Positions 43,286-53,805 of a stretch of DNA of 64,000 bases are shown here, piece after piece. Position 1 is the first letter of the stretch; each line of letters begins with the position of its first letter. A model generated the notes under the pieces. It made no database searches. It saw nothing but the letters and a program-made list of their open reading frames with translations, and had not been told where the DNA came from. The DNA is from an uncultured Lachnospiraceae bacterium. GTDB lineage: Bacteria > Bacillota > Clostridia > Lachnospirales > Lachnospiraceae. The translations under genes and the position numbers were made by a program. The stretch lies in contig CAMUAR010000011.1 of NCBI GenBank assembly GCA_947086895.1, positions 17,969 through 81,968 on the forward strand. The letters are read 5' to 3'.

Positions 43286-44149
43286 TCACGCCTTGCCGAT
43301 GGAACCAAACAGCTCCATCTTCTCTTTGATCGTCGCTTTAATTGCCTCAAATCCAGGTGCTAAAAGCTTTCTTGGATCAAATCCTTTGCCTGTAAGATCT
43401 TTGCCTTCCTCGACATACTTTCTTGTAGCAGCCGCAAACGAAAGCTGGCACTCGGTATTTACATTGATCTTTGCAACGCCTAAAGAGATGGCCTTCTTAA
43501 TCATATCCTCCGGGATACCTGTGCCGCCGTGAAGCACCAAAGGCATCTCACCGGTTAATTTCTGGATTGCATCCAATGTCTCAAAACTTAATCCTTCCCA
43601 GTTTTCTGGATATTTGCCATGAATGTTGCCGATTCCTGCTGCGAGCATTGTCACGCCGAGATCTGCAATCTGTTTGCATTCCTGAGGATCTGCGCACTCT
43701 CCGCGGCCGATTACTCCATCCTCCTCGCCGCCGATCGAACCTACTTCAGCCTCCAGAGAAATTCCCTTTTCGCCGCACACTCTCACAAGCTCTTTTGTTT
43801 TCTCAACATTCTCTGCAATCGGATAATGGGAGCCGTCAAACATAATCGATGAAAAACCTGCCTCAATGCACTTGTAGCAGCCTTCATAACTGCCGTGGTC
43901 AAGATGAAGCGCTACCGGAACAGTAATCTTCAGCTCTTCAATCATTGCTTTTACCATTGCCGATACTGTCTTATATCCAGTCATATATTTCCCAGCACCT
44001 TCTGAAACACCAAGGATAATCGGGGAATTGCATTCCTGCGCGGTAAGCAGCGCCGCTTTTGTCCACTCAAGATTATTGATATTAAACTGACCTACCGCAT
44101 ACTTGCCCGCCTTCGCTTTTACAAGCATGTCCTTAGCTGATACTAACAT
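43286..44149 (-). CDS. fba: Fructose-bisphosphate aldolase, class II
   Basis: A 287-aa zinc-dependent aldolase of glycolysis that cleaves fructose 1,6-bisphosphate to DHAP and glyceraldehyde 3-phosphate. Seen are VALHLDHG with the catalytic Asp and zinc His (about residues 82-86), FDGSHYP, LHGGTGIPEDMIK, and KINVNTECQLSF near the phosphate site. Close relatives include tagatose- and sedoheptulose-bisphosphate aldolases, but length and context favour the housekeeping enzyme. AAGGAGGATTTTGCA precedes the ATG. It is transcribed alone. Confidence 0.94.
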   Translation of the reverse strand: MLVSAKDMLVKAKAGKYAVGQFNINNLEWTKAALLTAQECNSPIILGVSEGAGKYMTGYKTVSAMVKAMIEELKITVPVALHLDHGSYEGCYKCIEAGFSSIMFDGSHYPIAENVEKTKELVRVCGEKGISLEAEVGSIGGEEDGVIGRGECADPQECKQIADLGVTMLAAGIGNIHGKYPENWEGLSFETLDAIQKLTGEMPLVLHGGTGIPEDMIKKAISLGVAKINVNTECQLSFAAATRKYVEEGKDLTGKGFDPRKLLAPGFEAIKATIKEKMELFGSIGKA

Positions 44150-44366
44150 TGCAAAATCCTCCTTGAAGATAAAAATTTTTCTCGACTGCTGCCCTCCAGT
44201 TCCAGGGGCTTTACAGCAACTACAATCAGTATACTACAATTTGTCCGAAAAGAAAACTATTTTTTTACCTTATCTTGAGTTCTATATGATTATTGTTGCT
44301 TTATTACTATTTTAGCTTTTTATACTCTTTTTCATTATACATTTATAATTTATGGAAAACAATCCT

Positions 44367-44567
44367 TTAAATAAATCCCGCCTGTTTTTTTATACGCAGC
44401 TGCTTTAAAAACTCGTGTGTATTTGCAATTCCATACTCGTGCAGAAATTCCTCAAACACATCGTCCAGTTCAAAATCCTGTTCGTTCATTGCCTCCCACA
44501 ATCTCGCGTCAAACTCATTTTCATCAAACTCCCGGTCGTAACCCTCCATAAACTCGTAAATATCCAT
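44367..44567 (-). CDS. Small acidic protein, 66 aa
   Basis: A highly acidic, probably helical protein (MDIYEFMEGYDREFDENEFD at the start, ELDDVFEEFLHEYG in the middle) with a basic C-terminus (LKQLRIKKQAGFI). GAAAGGAGATTTCA before the ATG is a strong ribosome binding site, so it is probably expressed. I do not recognise a family. The charge split suggests a protein- or RNA-binding adaptor, but this is speculation. Confidence 0.65.
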   Translation of the reverse strand: MDIYEFMEGYDREFDENEFDARLWEAMNEQDFELDDVFEEFLHEYGIANTHEFLKQLRIKKQAGFI

Positions 44568-44618
44568 TGAAATCTCCTTTCATAAACCCATATCAAAATT
44601 TGGGTCAGTAAATTTATA

Positions 44619-45539
44619 CTACCGCTTTTTATACCGCTCTTCTGCCGCTTTGATCGCTGCCGGAAACAGAGCCATAATCCAGAGAACTACCAGAAAATAC
44701 CGAATGGCATTCGCTGGCAGACTATCCCCAAGTACGATTTTCAAACCGCTTTTTAACAGCAAAGTCACAGCGATTCCCGAAAAATAACGGACAACTTGCC
44801 TGCGCCATGCGCCGCGGCATAAAAACTGTATCCTTCCTGTCTCGATATACCAGCCGACAGCAAAACCAACTCCAGCTCCGCCCGCCTTCGCGCAGTCCGA
44901 CACAAGTGCTTTTGGAATCACTTCAGCATTTCCAAGAACAAGCGCATAAACAACAGCAAACACACTGATCGCCATAAGAACAATTACCACAATTTTTTTA
45001 TGGTGATCCAACTGCCCGGTATTGTATAAATAGCTTACAACCAGTACAAGAACAAAAGATACTGCAAATGATACGAAAACATCCTTTGGCGTATGTACGC
45101 CAAGATACATTCGAGACATGCCAACAAGGACAACTGCCAGTATACTGAAAAAACAGCATAAAATCTTTTTTACTTTCTGTTTTGTCTGCCATGCCGCCGC
45201 CCACAAAAAAAGAGTGCCATACATCGCGGTTGCCGCCTGTGTATGCCCGCTTGGAAACGAGTATCCGGTCGCGGTGGTCATCGCTCCTTCCACTGGAAGA
45301 AACTCTGGATCAAGCACCCACGGCCGCTCAATCCGAAATGTTATTTTCAATATCTGTACAGCAAGACCAGAGGCAAAATAAGCGAAGCTAATCCGGTATG
45401 CAGCGCGCTTATCGATACACCAAAACAACAGGCAAAGCACAGCGACCACACACACTTCCTCACCAAACCATGTACATGCCCTGAAAAATGCAGTTCCTCC
45501 GGGCGTTCTCGCCTTCGCCAGCATCCTTAAAAAATCCAT
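44619..45539 (-). CDS. PAP2-superfamily membrane phosphatase
   Basis: A 306-aa integral membrane phosphatase. The three-part PAP2 signature is complete: KITFRIERPW, then SFPSGHTQA, then SRMYLGVHTPKDV. At least seven hydrophobic segments are seen. The extra C-terminal membrane part (beyond about residue 180) is shared by phosphatases that act on sphingosine- or undecaprenyl-type lipid phosphates. Recycling of undecaprenyl pyrophosphate or remodelling of phospholipid is possible; the substrate is unknown. The ATG at 45539 follows AAGGAGGTGCAAA. It lies downstream of rpoC but after a terminator, so it is a separate unit. Confidence 0.88.
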   Translation of the reverse strand: MDFLRMLAKARTPGGTAFFRACTWFGEEVCVVAVLCLLFWCIDKRAAYRISFAYFASGLAVQILKITFRIERPWVLDPEFLPVEGAMTTATGYSFPSGHTQAATAMYGTLFLWAAAWQTKQKVKKILCCFFSILAVVLVGMSRMYLGVHTPKDVFVSFAVSFVLVLVVSYLYNTGQLDHHKKIVVIVLMAISVFAVVYALVLGNAEVIPKALVSDCAKAGGAGVGFAVGWYIETGRIQFLCRGAWRRQVVRYFSGIAVTLLLKSGLKIVLGDSLPANAIRYFLVVLWIMALFPAAIKAAEERYKKR

Positions 45540-45619
45540 TTTGCACCTCCTTATTTCCTTGTACAGCGCGGTTTTGCTTTCCCTATCTGCGGCATAATTC
45601 CACTGCACGGGTCTGCGCA

Positions 45620-45652
45620 TAAAAACTGCGCGGAACTTCAGTCCCGCGCAGT
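45620..45652 (-). terminator. Terminator of rpoBC
   Basis: Minus strand: ACTGCGCGG and CCGCGCAGT pair perfectly around a 10-base loop, then TTTTT. It lies about 65 bases after the rpoC stop. Confidence 0.9.
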
Positions 45653-45713
45653 AAGCTGCCTTCCGCTTATCGTACAGCCGGACAGCAATCCATCATTCTC
45701 TAACTATTGTGTT

Positions 45714-48700
45714 TTAAAACTCTTCCTGCCCGTTGTCTATACGATCCTCGATAAAATCAAGCGCCTCAAAATCTTCCGCAAAGTTATCATCTTCTTCGTA
45801 ATCTTCATCCTCAAAGTTGATATCCTTGTCCTCCGCATAATCCTCGGACACAATCACTTCCTCAACAAGATCTGTATCAAGTTTGATATTGCGGTACCGC
45901 TTCATACCAGTACCTGCCGGAATCAGTTTACCTAAGATTACATTTTCCTTCAATCCGATCAGAGGGTCAATTTTTCCTTTAATTGCAGCTTCTGTCAGCA
46001 CCTTTGTCGTCTCCTGGAAGGACGCTGCCGACAAGAATGAATTTGTGGCAAGCGACGCCTTTGTAATACCGAGCATCACCTGCTTGCCCTCCGGCGGTTC
46101 TTTGCCTTCCGCGGTCAGTTTTGCAACCTCATCCTCATAGTCAAGCAAGTCAACCATCGCACCCGGCAGAAAATCGGAATCCCCATTGTTCTCAATGCGC
46201 ACCTTCTTTAACATCTGGCGCACAATTACCTCAATATGTTTGTCGTTGATCTCAACGCCCTGCAGCCGGTAAACACGCTGTACTTCCTGGATCATATAAT
46301 CTTGAACCGAGCGCACGCCCTTGATTTTTAAAATATCATGTGGGTTTACACTGCCTTCTGTCAGCTCGTCGCCCGCCTCAATCACCTGACCGTCAACCAC
46401 TTTAATGCGGGAACCATAAGGAATCAAGTATGCTTTCGACTCTGCTGTTTCTGTATTTGTAACAACAACCTCACGCTTTTTCTTTGTATCTTTAATGGCG
46501 ATCGTACCGCCGAACTCTGCGATAATCGCAAGTCCCTTTGGCTTTCTCGCCTCAAAAAGCTCCTCGACACGCGGAAGACCCTGTGTGATATCATCACCGG
46601 CAACACCGCCGGTATGGAATGTTCTCATGGTCAGCTGCGTACCAGGCTCGCCGATCGACTGCGCTGCGATAATGCCGACCGCTTCACCGACCTGCACTGC
46701 CGTTCCGGTTGCCATGTTCGCCCCGTAGCACTTTGCGCAGACGCCCGTGTGGGATTTACAGGTCAATATCGTGCGGATTTTGATTTTTGCGTCAGATCCC
46801 GCTTCCTGAATTTCCTTCTTCGCCACAATTCTCGCCGCGCGCTTTGGCGTGATCATATGATTTCTCTTTACAATCATCTCGCCGTCGTCGTCATAAATTG
46901 TCTCGCAGGAATAGCGCCCTGTAATTCTCTCTTCCAGACTCTCAATCATTTCTTTTCCATCGGTAAACGCCTTAATCCACATACCCGGAAATTCTTCGGC
47001 ACTGGCAGAACAATCGGTCTCGCGAATAATCAGTTCCTGGGACACATCGACAAGACGGCGCGTCAGGTAACCGGAGTCCGCCGTTCTGAGCGCGGTATCT
47101 GAAAGACCTTTGCGCGCACCGTGTGCAGAAATAAAGTACTCCAGTACATCAAGACCCTCACGGAAATTCGCCTTAATTGGAAGTTCAATGGTCTTTCCTG
47201 ATGTATCCGCCATCAATCCGCGCATACCGGCAAGCTGCTTAATCTGTTTTTCTGAACCGCGGGCGCCGGAGTCCGCCATCATATAAATATTGTTGTACTT
47301 ATCAAGACCGGACAGCAGACGGTGCGTAATCTCATCATCCGCTTCTTTCCACGTCTCAATTACTGCTTTATAGCGCTCCTCCTCGGTCATCAAACCGCGG
47401 CGGTAGTTTTTCGCAATACGGTCAACCGTCGCCTCCGCCTCGCTGATAATCTCCTTCTTTGCCGCCGGCACAGTCATATCGGAAATTGATACGGTCATCG
47501 CCGCGATGGTGGAATAGCGGTATCCCATCGACTTAATCGCATCAAGTGTCTCTGCGGTTGTTGTAGCGCCGTGCGTGTTGATACATTTTTCAAGAATTTT
47601 TTTCAGCTGCTTTTTGCCGACGTGGAAATCTACTTCAAGCGCAAGGAAATTCTCTGGATTTCTGCGGTCAACAAACCCCAGATCCTGCGGAATAATCTCA
47701 TTGAACAAAAGGCGTCCAAGCGTCGTCTCAATAATTTTTTCCACTTTTGTTCCATCCGGCATCACACCTGTTCGTTTTACTTTAATCTTCTGATGAAGCG
47801 TAATTGCGCCGTTGGTGTGTGCAAGAAGCGCCGTGTTGGTATCTTCATAATAATGACCAAGCAGATCGTAAGGCTTACAGATAATGGTGCGCCCCGTGTT
47901 TTCATCCACCAAGTACTTAATATAGCTGTCCTCGCTGAACATAGCTTCGCGCTCTGTCTCGCCCTGCTGAACTGCCATATAACTTGCCGTTAAATCCCTG
48001 CGGATATCGTCAAGATTTGTGTAAACTTTTCCGATGCCTTCCGCAAGTTCTTTGTCCTCCGAATAATCCACCATCTTGCCCATAGTCAGATAATAGATTC
48101 CAAGCACCATATCCTGAGAAGGAACCGCAACCGGACCGCCGTCGGACGGCTTCAACAAATTGTTTGGCGAAAGCAGCAGGAAACGGCATTCTGCCTGAGC
48201 TTCCACGGACAGAGGGAGATGCACAGCCATCTGGTCGCCGTCAAAGTCCGCATTGAACGCAGTACAAACAAGCGGGTGAAGCTTGATTGCCTTACCCTCG
48301 ACAAGCACTGGCTCAAACGCCTGAATACCAAGTCTGTGCAGCGTAGGCGCACGGTTTAACATCACCGGATGTTCGCGGATTACTTCCTCAAGAATATCCC
48401 ACACTTCCGGCTGAAGCCGCTCCACCATTTTCTTTGCCGACTTAATGTTATGGGCGGTATTTTTCGCCACAAGCTCTTTCATAACAAACGGCTTGAACAG
48501 CTCGATCGCCATTTCCTTCGGCAGACCGCACTGATAAATCTTAAGTTCTGGACCTACAACGATAACGGAACGCCCGGAATAGTCCACGCGCTTGCCGAGC
48601 AAATTCTGACGAAAGCGCCCCTGCTTTCCTTTCAGCATATCGGAAAGCGACTTTAACGGGCGGTTTCCCGGACCAGTTACTGGTCTGCCGCGCCTGCCGT

Positions 48701-49616
48701 TATCAATCAAAGCGTCCACAGCCTCCTGCAGCATTCTCTTCTCGTTGCGCACGATAATATCCGGCGCGCCAAGCTCCAGCAGACGATTTAAACGGTTGTT
48801 GCGGTTGATAATACGGCGGTACAAATCATTCATATCCGAGGTTGCAAAACGGCCGCCGTCGAGCTGCACCATCGGGCGGATATCCGGCGGAATTACCGGA
48901 ATCACAGTCATAATCATCCATTCCGGTTTATTCCCGGACTCGCGGAACGCCTCGACAACTTCAAGTCTCTTGATAATGCGGGCGCGTTTCTGCCCCGTGG
49001 ACTCGCGCAGTCCCTTTTTTAATTCAGCAGATTCTTTCTCCAGGTCAATCGCCTGCAAAAGCTCCATAATCGACTCCGCGCCCATGCCCACGCGGAAGGT
49101 ATTGCCGTATTTATCATAAGCTTCGCGGTATTCTTTATCGTTTAATACCTGCTTGTACTGAAGATCGGTCTCCCCCTTGTCAAGCACAATATAACTTGCA
49201 AAATAGAGCACTTTCTCAAGCACTCTTGGAGAGAGGTCAAGAATCAGTCCCATACGGCTTGGAATTCCTTTAAAATACCAGATATGCGACACCGGCGCCG
49301 CAAGCTTGATATGCCCCATTCTCTCACGGCGCACGCTGGCCTTTGTCACCTCCACGCCGCATCGGTCGCAGACAACGCCTTTATAGCGGATTTTTTTATA
49401 CTTTCCGCAGTGGCATTCCCAGTCTTTCTGCGGTCCAAAAATCTTCTCGCAGAACAAACCGTCCTTTTCCGGTTTCAGGGTCCTATAATTGATGGTCTCC
49501 GGTTTCTTCACTTCGCCCCTGGACCATTCGTATATCTTTTCCGGCGAAGCAAGTCCTATTTTAATCTTGTCATAGGTGATTTCCTTCACGCTATCATTTA
49601 TTAAATCGTAAGACAT
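45714..49616 (-). CDS. rpoC: RNA polymerase beta' subunit
   Basis: A 1300-aa catalytic subunit of RNA polymerase. The N-terminal zinc ribbon is [20 protein letters not shown]. The active-site magnesium loop is [12 protein letters not shown] (about residue 455), RAPTLHRLG lies just before it, and the trigger loop is near MADSGARGS and [14 protein letters not shown]. The second zinc site is [13 protein letters not shown], and [28 protein letters not shown] closes the core. The last 45 or so residues are unusually acidic (Asp/Glu-rich). It is 18 bases from rpoB and in one operon with it. Confidence 0.98.
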   Translation of the reverse strand: MSYDLINDSVKEITYDKIKIGLASPEKIYEWSRGEVKKPETINYRTLKPEKDGLFCEKIFGPQKDWECHCGKYKKIRYKGVVCDRCGVEVTKASVRRERMGHIKLAAPVSHIWYFKGIPSRMGLILDLSPRVLEKVLYFASYIVLDKGETDLQYKQVLNDKEYREAYDKYGNTFRVGMGAESIMELLQAIDLEKESAELKKGLRESTGQKRARIIKRLEVVEAFRESGNKPEWMIMTVIPVIPPDIRPMVQLDGGRFATSDMNDLYRRIINRNNRLNRLLELGAPDIIVRNEKRMLQEAVDALIDNGRRGRPVTGPGNRPLKSLSDMLKGKQGRFRQNLLGKRVDYSGRSVIVVGPELKIYQCGLPKEMAIELFKPFVMKELVAKNTAHNIKSAKKMVERLQPEVWDILEEVIREHPVMLNRAPTLHRLGIQAFEPVLVEGKAIKLHPLVCTAFNADFDGDQMAVHLPLSVEAQAECRFLLLSPNNLLKPSDGGPVAVPSQDMVLGIYYLTMGKMVDYSEDKELAEGIGKVYTNLDDIRRDLTASYMAVQQGETEREAMFSEDSYIKYLVDENTGRTIICKPYDLLGHYYEDTNTALLAHTNGAITLHQKIKVKRTGVMPDGTKVEKIIETTLGRLLFNEIIPQDLGFVDRRNPENFLALEVDFHVGKKQLKKILEKCINTHGATTTAETLDAIKSMGYRYSTIAAMTVSISDMTVPAAKKEIISEAEATVDRIAKNYRRGLMTEEERYKAVIETWKEADDEITHRLLSGLDKYNNIYMMADSGARGSEKQIKQLAGMRGLMADTSGKTIELPIKANFREGLDVLEYFISAHGARKGLSDTALRTADSGYLTRRLVDVSQELIIRETDCSASAEEFPGMWIKAFTDGKEMIESLEERITGRYSCETIYDDDGEMIVKRNHMITPKRAARIVAKKEIQEAGSDAKIKIRTILTCKSHTGVCAKCYGANMATGTAVQVGEAVGIIAAQSIGEPGTQLTMRTFHTGGVAGDDITQGLPRVEELFEARKPKGLAIIAEFGGTIAIKDTKKKREVVVTNTETAESKAYLIPYGSRIKVVDGQVIEAGDELTEGSVNPHDILKIKGVRSVQDYMIQEVQRVYRLQGVEINDKHIEVIVRQMLKKVRIENNGDSDFLPGAMVDLLDYEDEVAKLTAEGKEPPEGKQVMLGITKASLATNSFLSAASFQETTKVLTEAAIKGKIDPLIGLKENVILGKLIPAGTGMKRYRNIKLDTDLVEEVIVSEDYAEDKDINFEDEDYEEDDNFAEDFEALDFIEDRIDNGQEEF

Positions 49617-49634
49617 TTATGGCACCCCTTCCGT

Positions 49635-52600
49635 TTACTCATCGTAATCATCATCCATTTCCTTGAAGTCCATATGATCATCGTCCTCAAAGACATCGAA
49701 CATTTCTCCATCCTCGACATTGACTTCACGGTATCCAGCATCCTCATAATTATCATCATAGCGGAAGCTCTCGTCGCCTTCCATAATCGGGGTCAGTTCG
49801 GTATCGCCGTAATCGATATTTTCTGTCATCTTAACTTCGTCGCCGTTCTCGTCAAGCACCGTGACGTCAAGCGCAAGCGACTGAAGTTCTTTCAGCAATA
49901 CTTTAAAGGACTCAGGAATACCCGGCTCGGAAATATTCTCGCCCTTGATAATCGCCTCGTAAGTCTTAACACGCCCGGTCACATCATCCGACTTTACTGT
50001 TAAGATTTCCTGCAAAATATGCGCTGCGCCGTAAGCCTCCAGCGCCCATACTTCCATCTCTCCGAAACGCTGCCCGCCAAACTGCGCCTTTCCGCCGAGC
50101 GGCTGCTGTGTCACTAAAGAGTAAGGACCTGTTGAACGTGCATGGATCTTGTCGTCTACCAAGTGGTGAAGCTTTAAGTAGTGCATAAATCCAACTGTGA
50201 CAGCGCCGTCAAAGTATTCTCCGGTACGCCCGTCGCGCAGGCGAACTTTGCCGTCACGGTTGATCGGCACGCCCTCCCACTCCTTGCGGTACTCCTCGTT
50301 TGTCAGCAGATAATCCATAACTTCCGGGTCTAAAATATCTTTATATTTTTCTTCAAACTCATCGAGCGGCGTGTTGACATAATCATTTGCCAGCTCTAAA
50401 GTATCCATAATATCATTCTCGTTTGCACCGTCAAAAATCGGAGTTGAAACCTTAAATCCAAGCACGTTCGCCGCGAGACTCAAATGGATCTCAAGCACCT
50501 GACCGATATTCATACGCGACGGCACGCCAAGAGGATTTAACACAATATCGAGCGGTCTGCCGTTCGGCAAAAACGGCATATCCTCCACCGGAAGCACACG
50601 GGATACAACACCCTTATTTCCATGGCGGCCCGCCATTTTATCTCCGACCTGAATCTTTCTCTTCTGTGCAATGTAGACACGCACAGTTTCATTTACACCC
50701 GGAGAAAGCTCGTCGCCGTTCTCCCTTGTAAATACCTTTGCATCTACAATAATTCCATACTCGCCGTGCGGAACACGCAGTGATGTATCGCGTACTTCGC
50801 GCGCCTTCTCGCCAAAGATCGCACGCAGAAGCCTCTCCTCCGCCGTCAGCTCCGTCTCGCCCTTCGGCGTAACTTTGCCGACCAAGATATCTCCGGCGCG
50901 CACTTCCGCACCGATGCGGATAATTCCTCTCTCGTCGAGATCCTTCAGCGCATCGTCGCCCACGCCCGGCACATCGCGCGTAATCTCCTCCGGTCCAAGC
51001 TTTGTATCGCGCGCTTCCGCCTCATACTCCTCAATATGCACGGAAGTATAAACATCCTCCTGCACAAGACGCTCGGAAAGCAATACCGCATCCTCGTAGT
51101 TATAACCTTCCCATGTCATAAATCCAATCAATGGGTTTTTGCCAAGCGCAAGCTCGCCGCCCGATGTGGATGGTCCGTCCGCGATAATCTGTCCCGCCTT
51201 AACCTGATCGCCCTTGTTGATAATCGGTCTTTGATTGATGGAAGTCCCCTGGTTGCTGCGCGCAAACTTCACAAGACGATACTCGTCCCGTTCATTGTCC
51301 TCCGTGCGAATCACAATCTTGCACGACGTCGCCAGCTCCACAAGACCGCCGCGCTTTGCCACAATACAAGCTCCTGAGTCAATCGCTGTTTTTGTCTCCA
51401 TGCCAGTGCCAACCACCGGAGAATCTGTAAACAGAAGCGGCACAGCCTGACGCTGCATGTTCGAACCCATCAGCGCACGGTTTGCATCGTCGTTCTGCAA
51501 AAACGGAATCATTGCGGTAGCTACCGAGAACACCATTCTCGGAGATACGTCCATCAAGTCAACCTTGTTTTTCTGGAACAAGGACGTCTCATCACGGTAA
51601 CGGCCTGAAACATTATTGTTTACAAAATAACCGTCCGCGTCCAGACGCTCGTTCGCCTGAGCGACAATATATTTGTCCTCTTCGTCCGCGGTCAAATAAA
51701 TTACTTCATCGGTGACACGAGGATTCTTTGGATCTGTCTTGTCCACTTTGCGGTAAGGCGCTTCCACAAAACCATACTGGTTGATCCTTGCATAAGATGC
51801 AAGTGAGTTGATCAAACCGATGTTCGGACCTTCCGGCGTCTCAATCGGACACATTCTTCCATAATGAGTATAGTGTACGTCACGCACCTCAAACCCGGCG
51901 CGATCTCTGGAGAGACCTCCTGGCCCAAGCGCGGACAGACGGCGAATATTGGTCAGCTCGCTCAGCGGGTTGTTCTGATCCATAAACTGCGACAGCTGTG
52001 AACTTCCGAAAAACTCCTTCACCGCAGCAGTCACCGGCTTAATGTTGATCAGCGACTGCGGGCTGATGCCCTCAAGATCCTGCGTTGTCATACGCTCGCG
52101 CACAACGCGCTCCAGTCTTGACAGACCGATGCGGTACTGGTTCTGCAAAAGTTCTCCGACCGCGCGGATACGGCGGTTGCCAAGATGATCGATATCATCC
52201 GCATTGCCAATGCCATACTCAAGGTGCATATTGTAGTTGATTGATGCAAAGATATCCTCTTTTGTGATATGCTTTGGAATCAGATCCGATGCATCCCGCT
52301 TGATCGCAGCTTTAATATCTTCAATATTGTCATTGTCGCGAAGAATGCCCTCCAGCACTGGGTAATAAACTTCCTCCGTAATGCCAAGAGCCTTTTTATC
52401 GCAATCCACATAAGTGTTTAAATCAACCATAAGGTTTGTTAATATTTTAACATTGCGCTCTTCCGTCTGCACAATAATCGACGGCACAGCGGCATTCTGA
52501 ATCTGAACCGCCAGCGCTTCCGTGATCAGCGTACCCGCCGTAATGATCTCTCCGGTTGTCCGGTCAACAACATCCTCCGCCAGCGTCAGACCGACAACAC

Positions 52601-53465
52601 GGTTTTTCAGCGCGAGTTTTTTGTTAAACTTATAGCGTCCCACCTTTGCAAGATCGTACCTTCTTGGATCAAAAAACATCGCGTTGATCAGCGATTCCGC
52701 ACTCTCCACGGAAAGCGGCTCACCTGGACGCAGTTTTTTGTACAGCTCAAGCAAACCATCCTGATAATTGTCAGAAGGGTCTTTGGTAAAACTTGCAAGA
52801 ATCTTTGGCTCCTCACCGAACATTTCTTTAATCTGTTCATTGGAACCGATGCCAAGCGCACGCAGCAGCACGGTAATGGGTACTTTGCGGTTCCGGTCCA
52901 CACGGACATAAAAAATATCGTTGGAATCCGTCTCGTACTCAAGCCATGCGCCGCGGTTTGGAATAACGGTACACGAATACAAGGTCTTGCCGATCTTATC
53001 ATGTCCAATTGTATAATAAATACCAGGGGAACGCACTAACTGGCTTACAATGACACGCTCGGCACCGTTGATTACAAACGTGCCTGTCTCCGTCATCAGC
53101 GGCAGATCACCCATGAAAATGTCATGTTCATTGATCTCGTCGTTTTCTCTGTTGTGGAGACGCACTTTCACCTTCAGAGGTGCAGCATAAGTTGCATCCC
53201 GCTCCTTGCACTGCTCGATGGTGTATTTTGCATCTTCCTCACAAAGCTGGAAGCCAGTAAACTCAAGGCTTAGCTTGCCGCTGTAATCCGTGATCGGAGA
53301 AATATCCCGGAACACTTCATCCAGACCTTCATCCAAAAACCACTGGTATGAATTCTTCTGGACTTCAATAAGGTTCGGCATATCCAAGACTTCTTTTTGC
53401 TTTGAGTAGCTCATTCTCAAGCCTTTACTGCCAACTTTGATTGGACGTATCCTGTTTTTATCCAT
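49635..53465 (-). CDS. rpoB: RNA polymerase beta subunit
   Basis: A 1276-aa catalytic subunit of RNA polymerase. The rifampicin-binding region is [20 protein letters not shown] followed by [11 protein letters not shown]. Further on are [17 protein letters not shown] and the C-terminal [24 protein letters not shown]. At the position equivalent to E. coli His526 it has Asn (residue 506), and Ile follows where E. coli has Lys. The last 40 or so residues are strongly acidic. The ATG at 53465 follows AAGGGGTG; 26 upstream codons in frame are unlikely to be translated. No rplJ-rplL precedes it within the window, unlike the common arrangement. Confidence 0.98.
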   Translation of the reverse strand: MDKNRIRPIKVGSKGLRMSYSKQKEVLDMPNLIEVQKNSYQWFLDEGLDEVFRDISPITDYSGKLSLEFTGFQLCEEDAKYTIEQCKERDATYAAPLKVKVRLHNRENDEINEHDIFMGDLPLMTETGTFVINGAERVIVSQLVRSPGIYYTIGHDKIGKTLYSCTVIPNRGAWLEYETDSNDIFYVRVDRNRKVPITVLLRALGIGSNEQIKEMFGEEPKILASFTKDPSDNYQDGLLELYKKLRPGEPLSVESAESLINAMFFDPRRYDLAKVGRYKFNKKLALKNRVVGLTLAEDVVDRTTGEIITAGTLITEALAVQIQNAAVPSIIVQTEERNVKILTNLMVDLNTYVDCDKKALGITEEVYYPVLEGILRDNDNIEDIKAAIKRDASDLIPKHITKEDIFASINYNMHLEYGIGNADDIDHLGNRRIRAVGELLQNQYRIGLSRLERVVRERMTTQDLEGISPQSLINIKPVTAAVKEFFGSSQLSQFMDQNNPLSELTNIRRLSALGPGGLSRDRAGFEVRDVHYTHYGRMCPIETPEGPNIGLINSLASYARINQYGFVEAPYRKVDKTDPKNPRVTDEVIYLTADEEDKYIVAQANERLDADGYFVNNNVSGRYRDETSLFQKNKVDLMDVSPRMVFSVATAMIPFLQNDDANRALMGSNMQRQAVPLLFTDSPVVGTGMETKTAIDSGACIVAKRGGLVELATSCKIVIRTEDNERDEYRLVKFARSNQGTSINQRPIINKGDQVKAGQIIADGPSTSGGELALGKNPLIGFMTWEGYNYEDAVLLSERLVQEDVYTSVHIEEYEAEARDTKLGPEEITRDVPGVGDDALKDLDERGIIRIGAEVRAGDILVGKVTPKGETELTAEERLLRAIFGEKAREVRDTSLRVPHGEYGIIVDAKVFTRENGDELSPGVNETVRVYIAQKRKIQVGDKMAGRHGNKGVVSRVLPVEDMPFLPNGRPLDIVLNPLGVPSRMNIGQVLEIHLSLAANVLGFKVSTPIFDGANENDIMDTLELANDYVNTPLDEFEEKYKDILDPEVMDYLLTNEEYRKEWEGVPINRDGKVRLRDGRTGEYFDGAVTVGFMHYLKLHHLVDDKIHARSTGPYSLVTQQPLGGKAQFGGQRFGEMEVWALEAYGAAHILQEILTVKSDDVTGRVKTYEAIIKGENISEPGIPESFKVLLKELQSLALDVTVLDENGDEVKMTENIDYGDTELTPIMEGDESFRYDDNYEDAGYREVNVEDGEMFDVFEDDDHMDFKEMDDDYDE

Positions 53466-53511
53466 TGACGTTTCACCCCTTGATATAATATAGGCTGTTC
53501 CACTGTACTGA

Positions 53512-53539
53512 TATATACCACAAAATAAAGTGTATGCAA
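53512..53539 (-). promoter_or_regulatory. Promoter of rpoBC
   Basis: Minus strand: TTGCAT (53534-53539), 16 bases, TATATA (53512-53517). The start would be near 53505, giving a leader of about 40 bases. Confidence 0.55.
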
Positions 53540-53601
53540 ACACTCATTCCACAACATCTTGTATGTCCTTCATATTTTTCAAGATATTTCGAAAAAAATG
53601 T

Positions 53602-53721
53602 TTGCATTTTTTCTATACTGTGATATAATATATTTGGTACACATAGAAAGCACCACAATAGCGCATTTTTCATAGTAGCACATTGTTTTCAAACTGTCAA
53701 GTTAAAATTGGCAGTTTTTTT
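53602..53721 (+). ncRNA. Candidate small RNA with promoter and terminator
   Basis: On the plus strand, TTGCAT (53602-53607), 16 bases and TATAAT (53624-53629) form a near-consensus promoter. A Rho-independent terminator follows: AAACTGTCAA (53691-53700) paired with TTGGCAGTTT (53708-53717), then T to 53721. The predicted transcript is about 85 bases (53636-53721) and contains no credible ORF. It is divergent from rpoB. No plus-strand gene otherwise explains the terminator. Target and identity are unknown. Confidence 0.5.
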
Positions 53722-53805
53722 CATGCTCAAATTTACACCCTGCGCATTAAGCATCCGACGGATATTGCAAAATGCAATACAAAAGATACAGCAGCTCTTA
53801 CATTT

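Noticed and set aside
46338..47102. 254-codon plus-strand ORF opposite rpoC
   Set aside because: Antisense shadow of a conserved gene, with no independent evidence.
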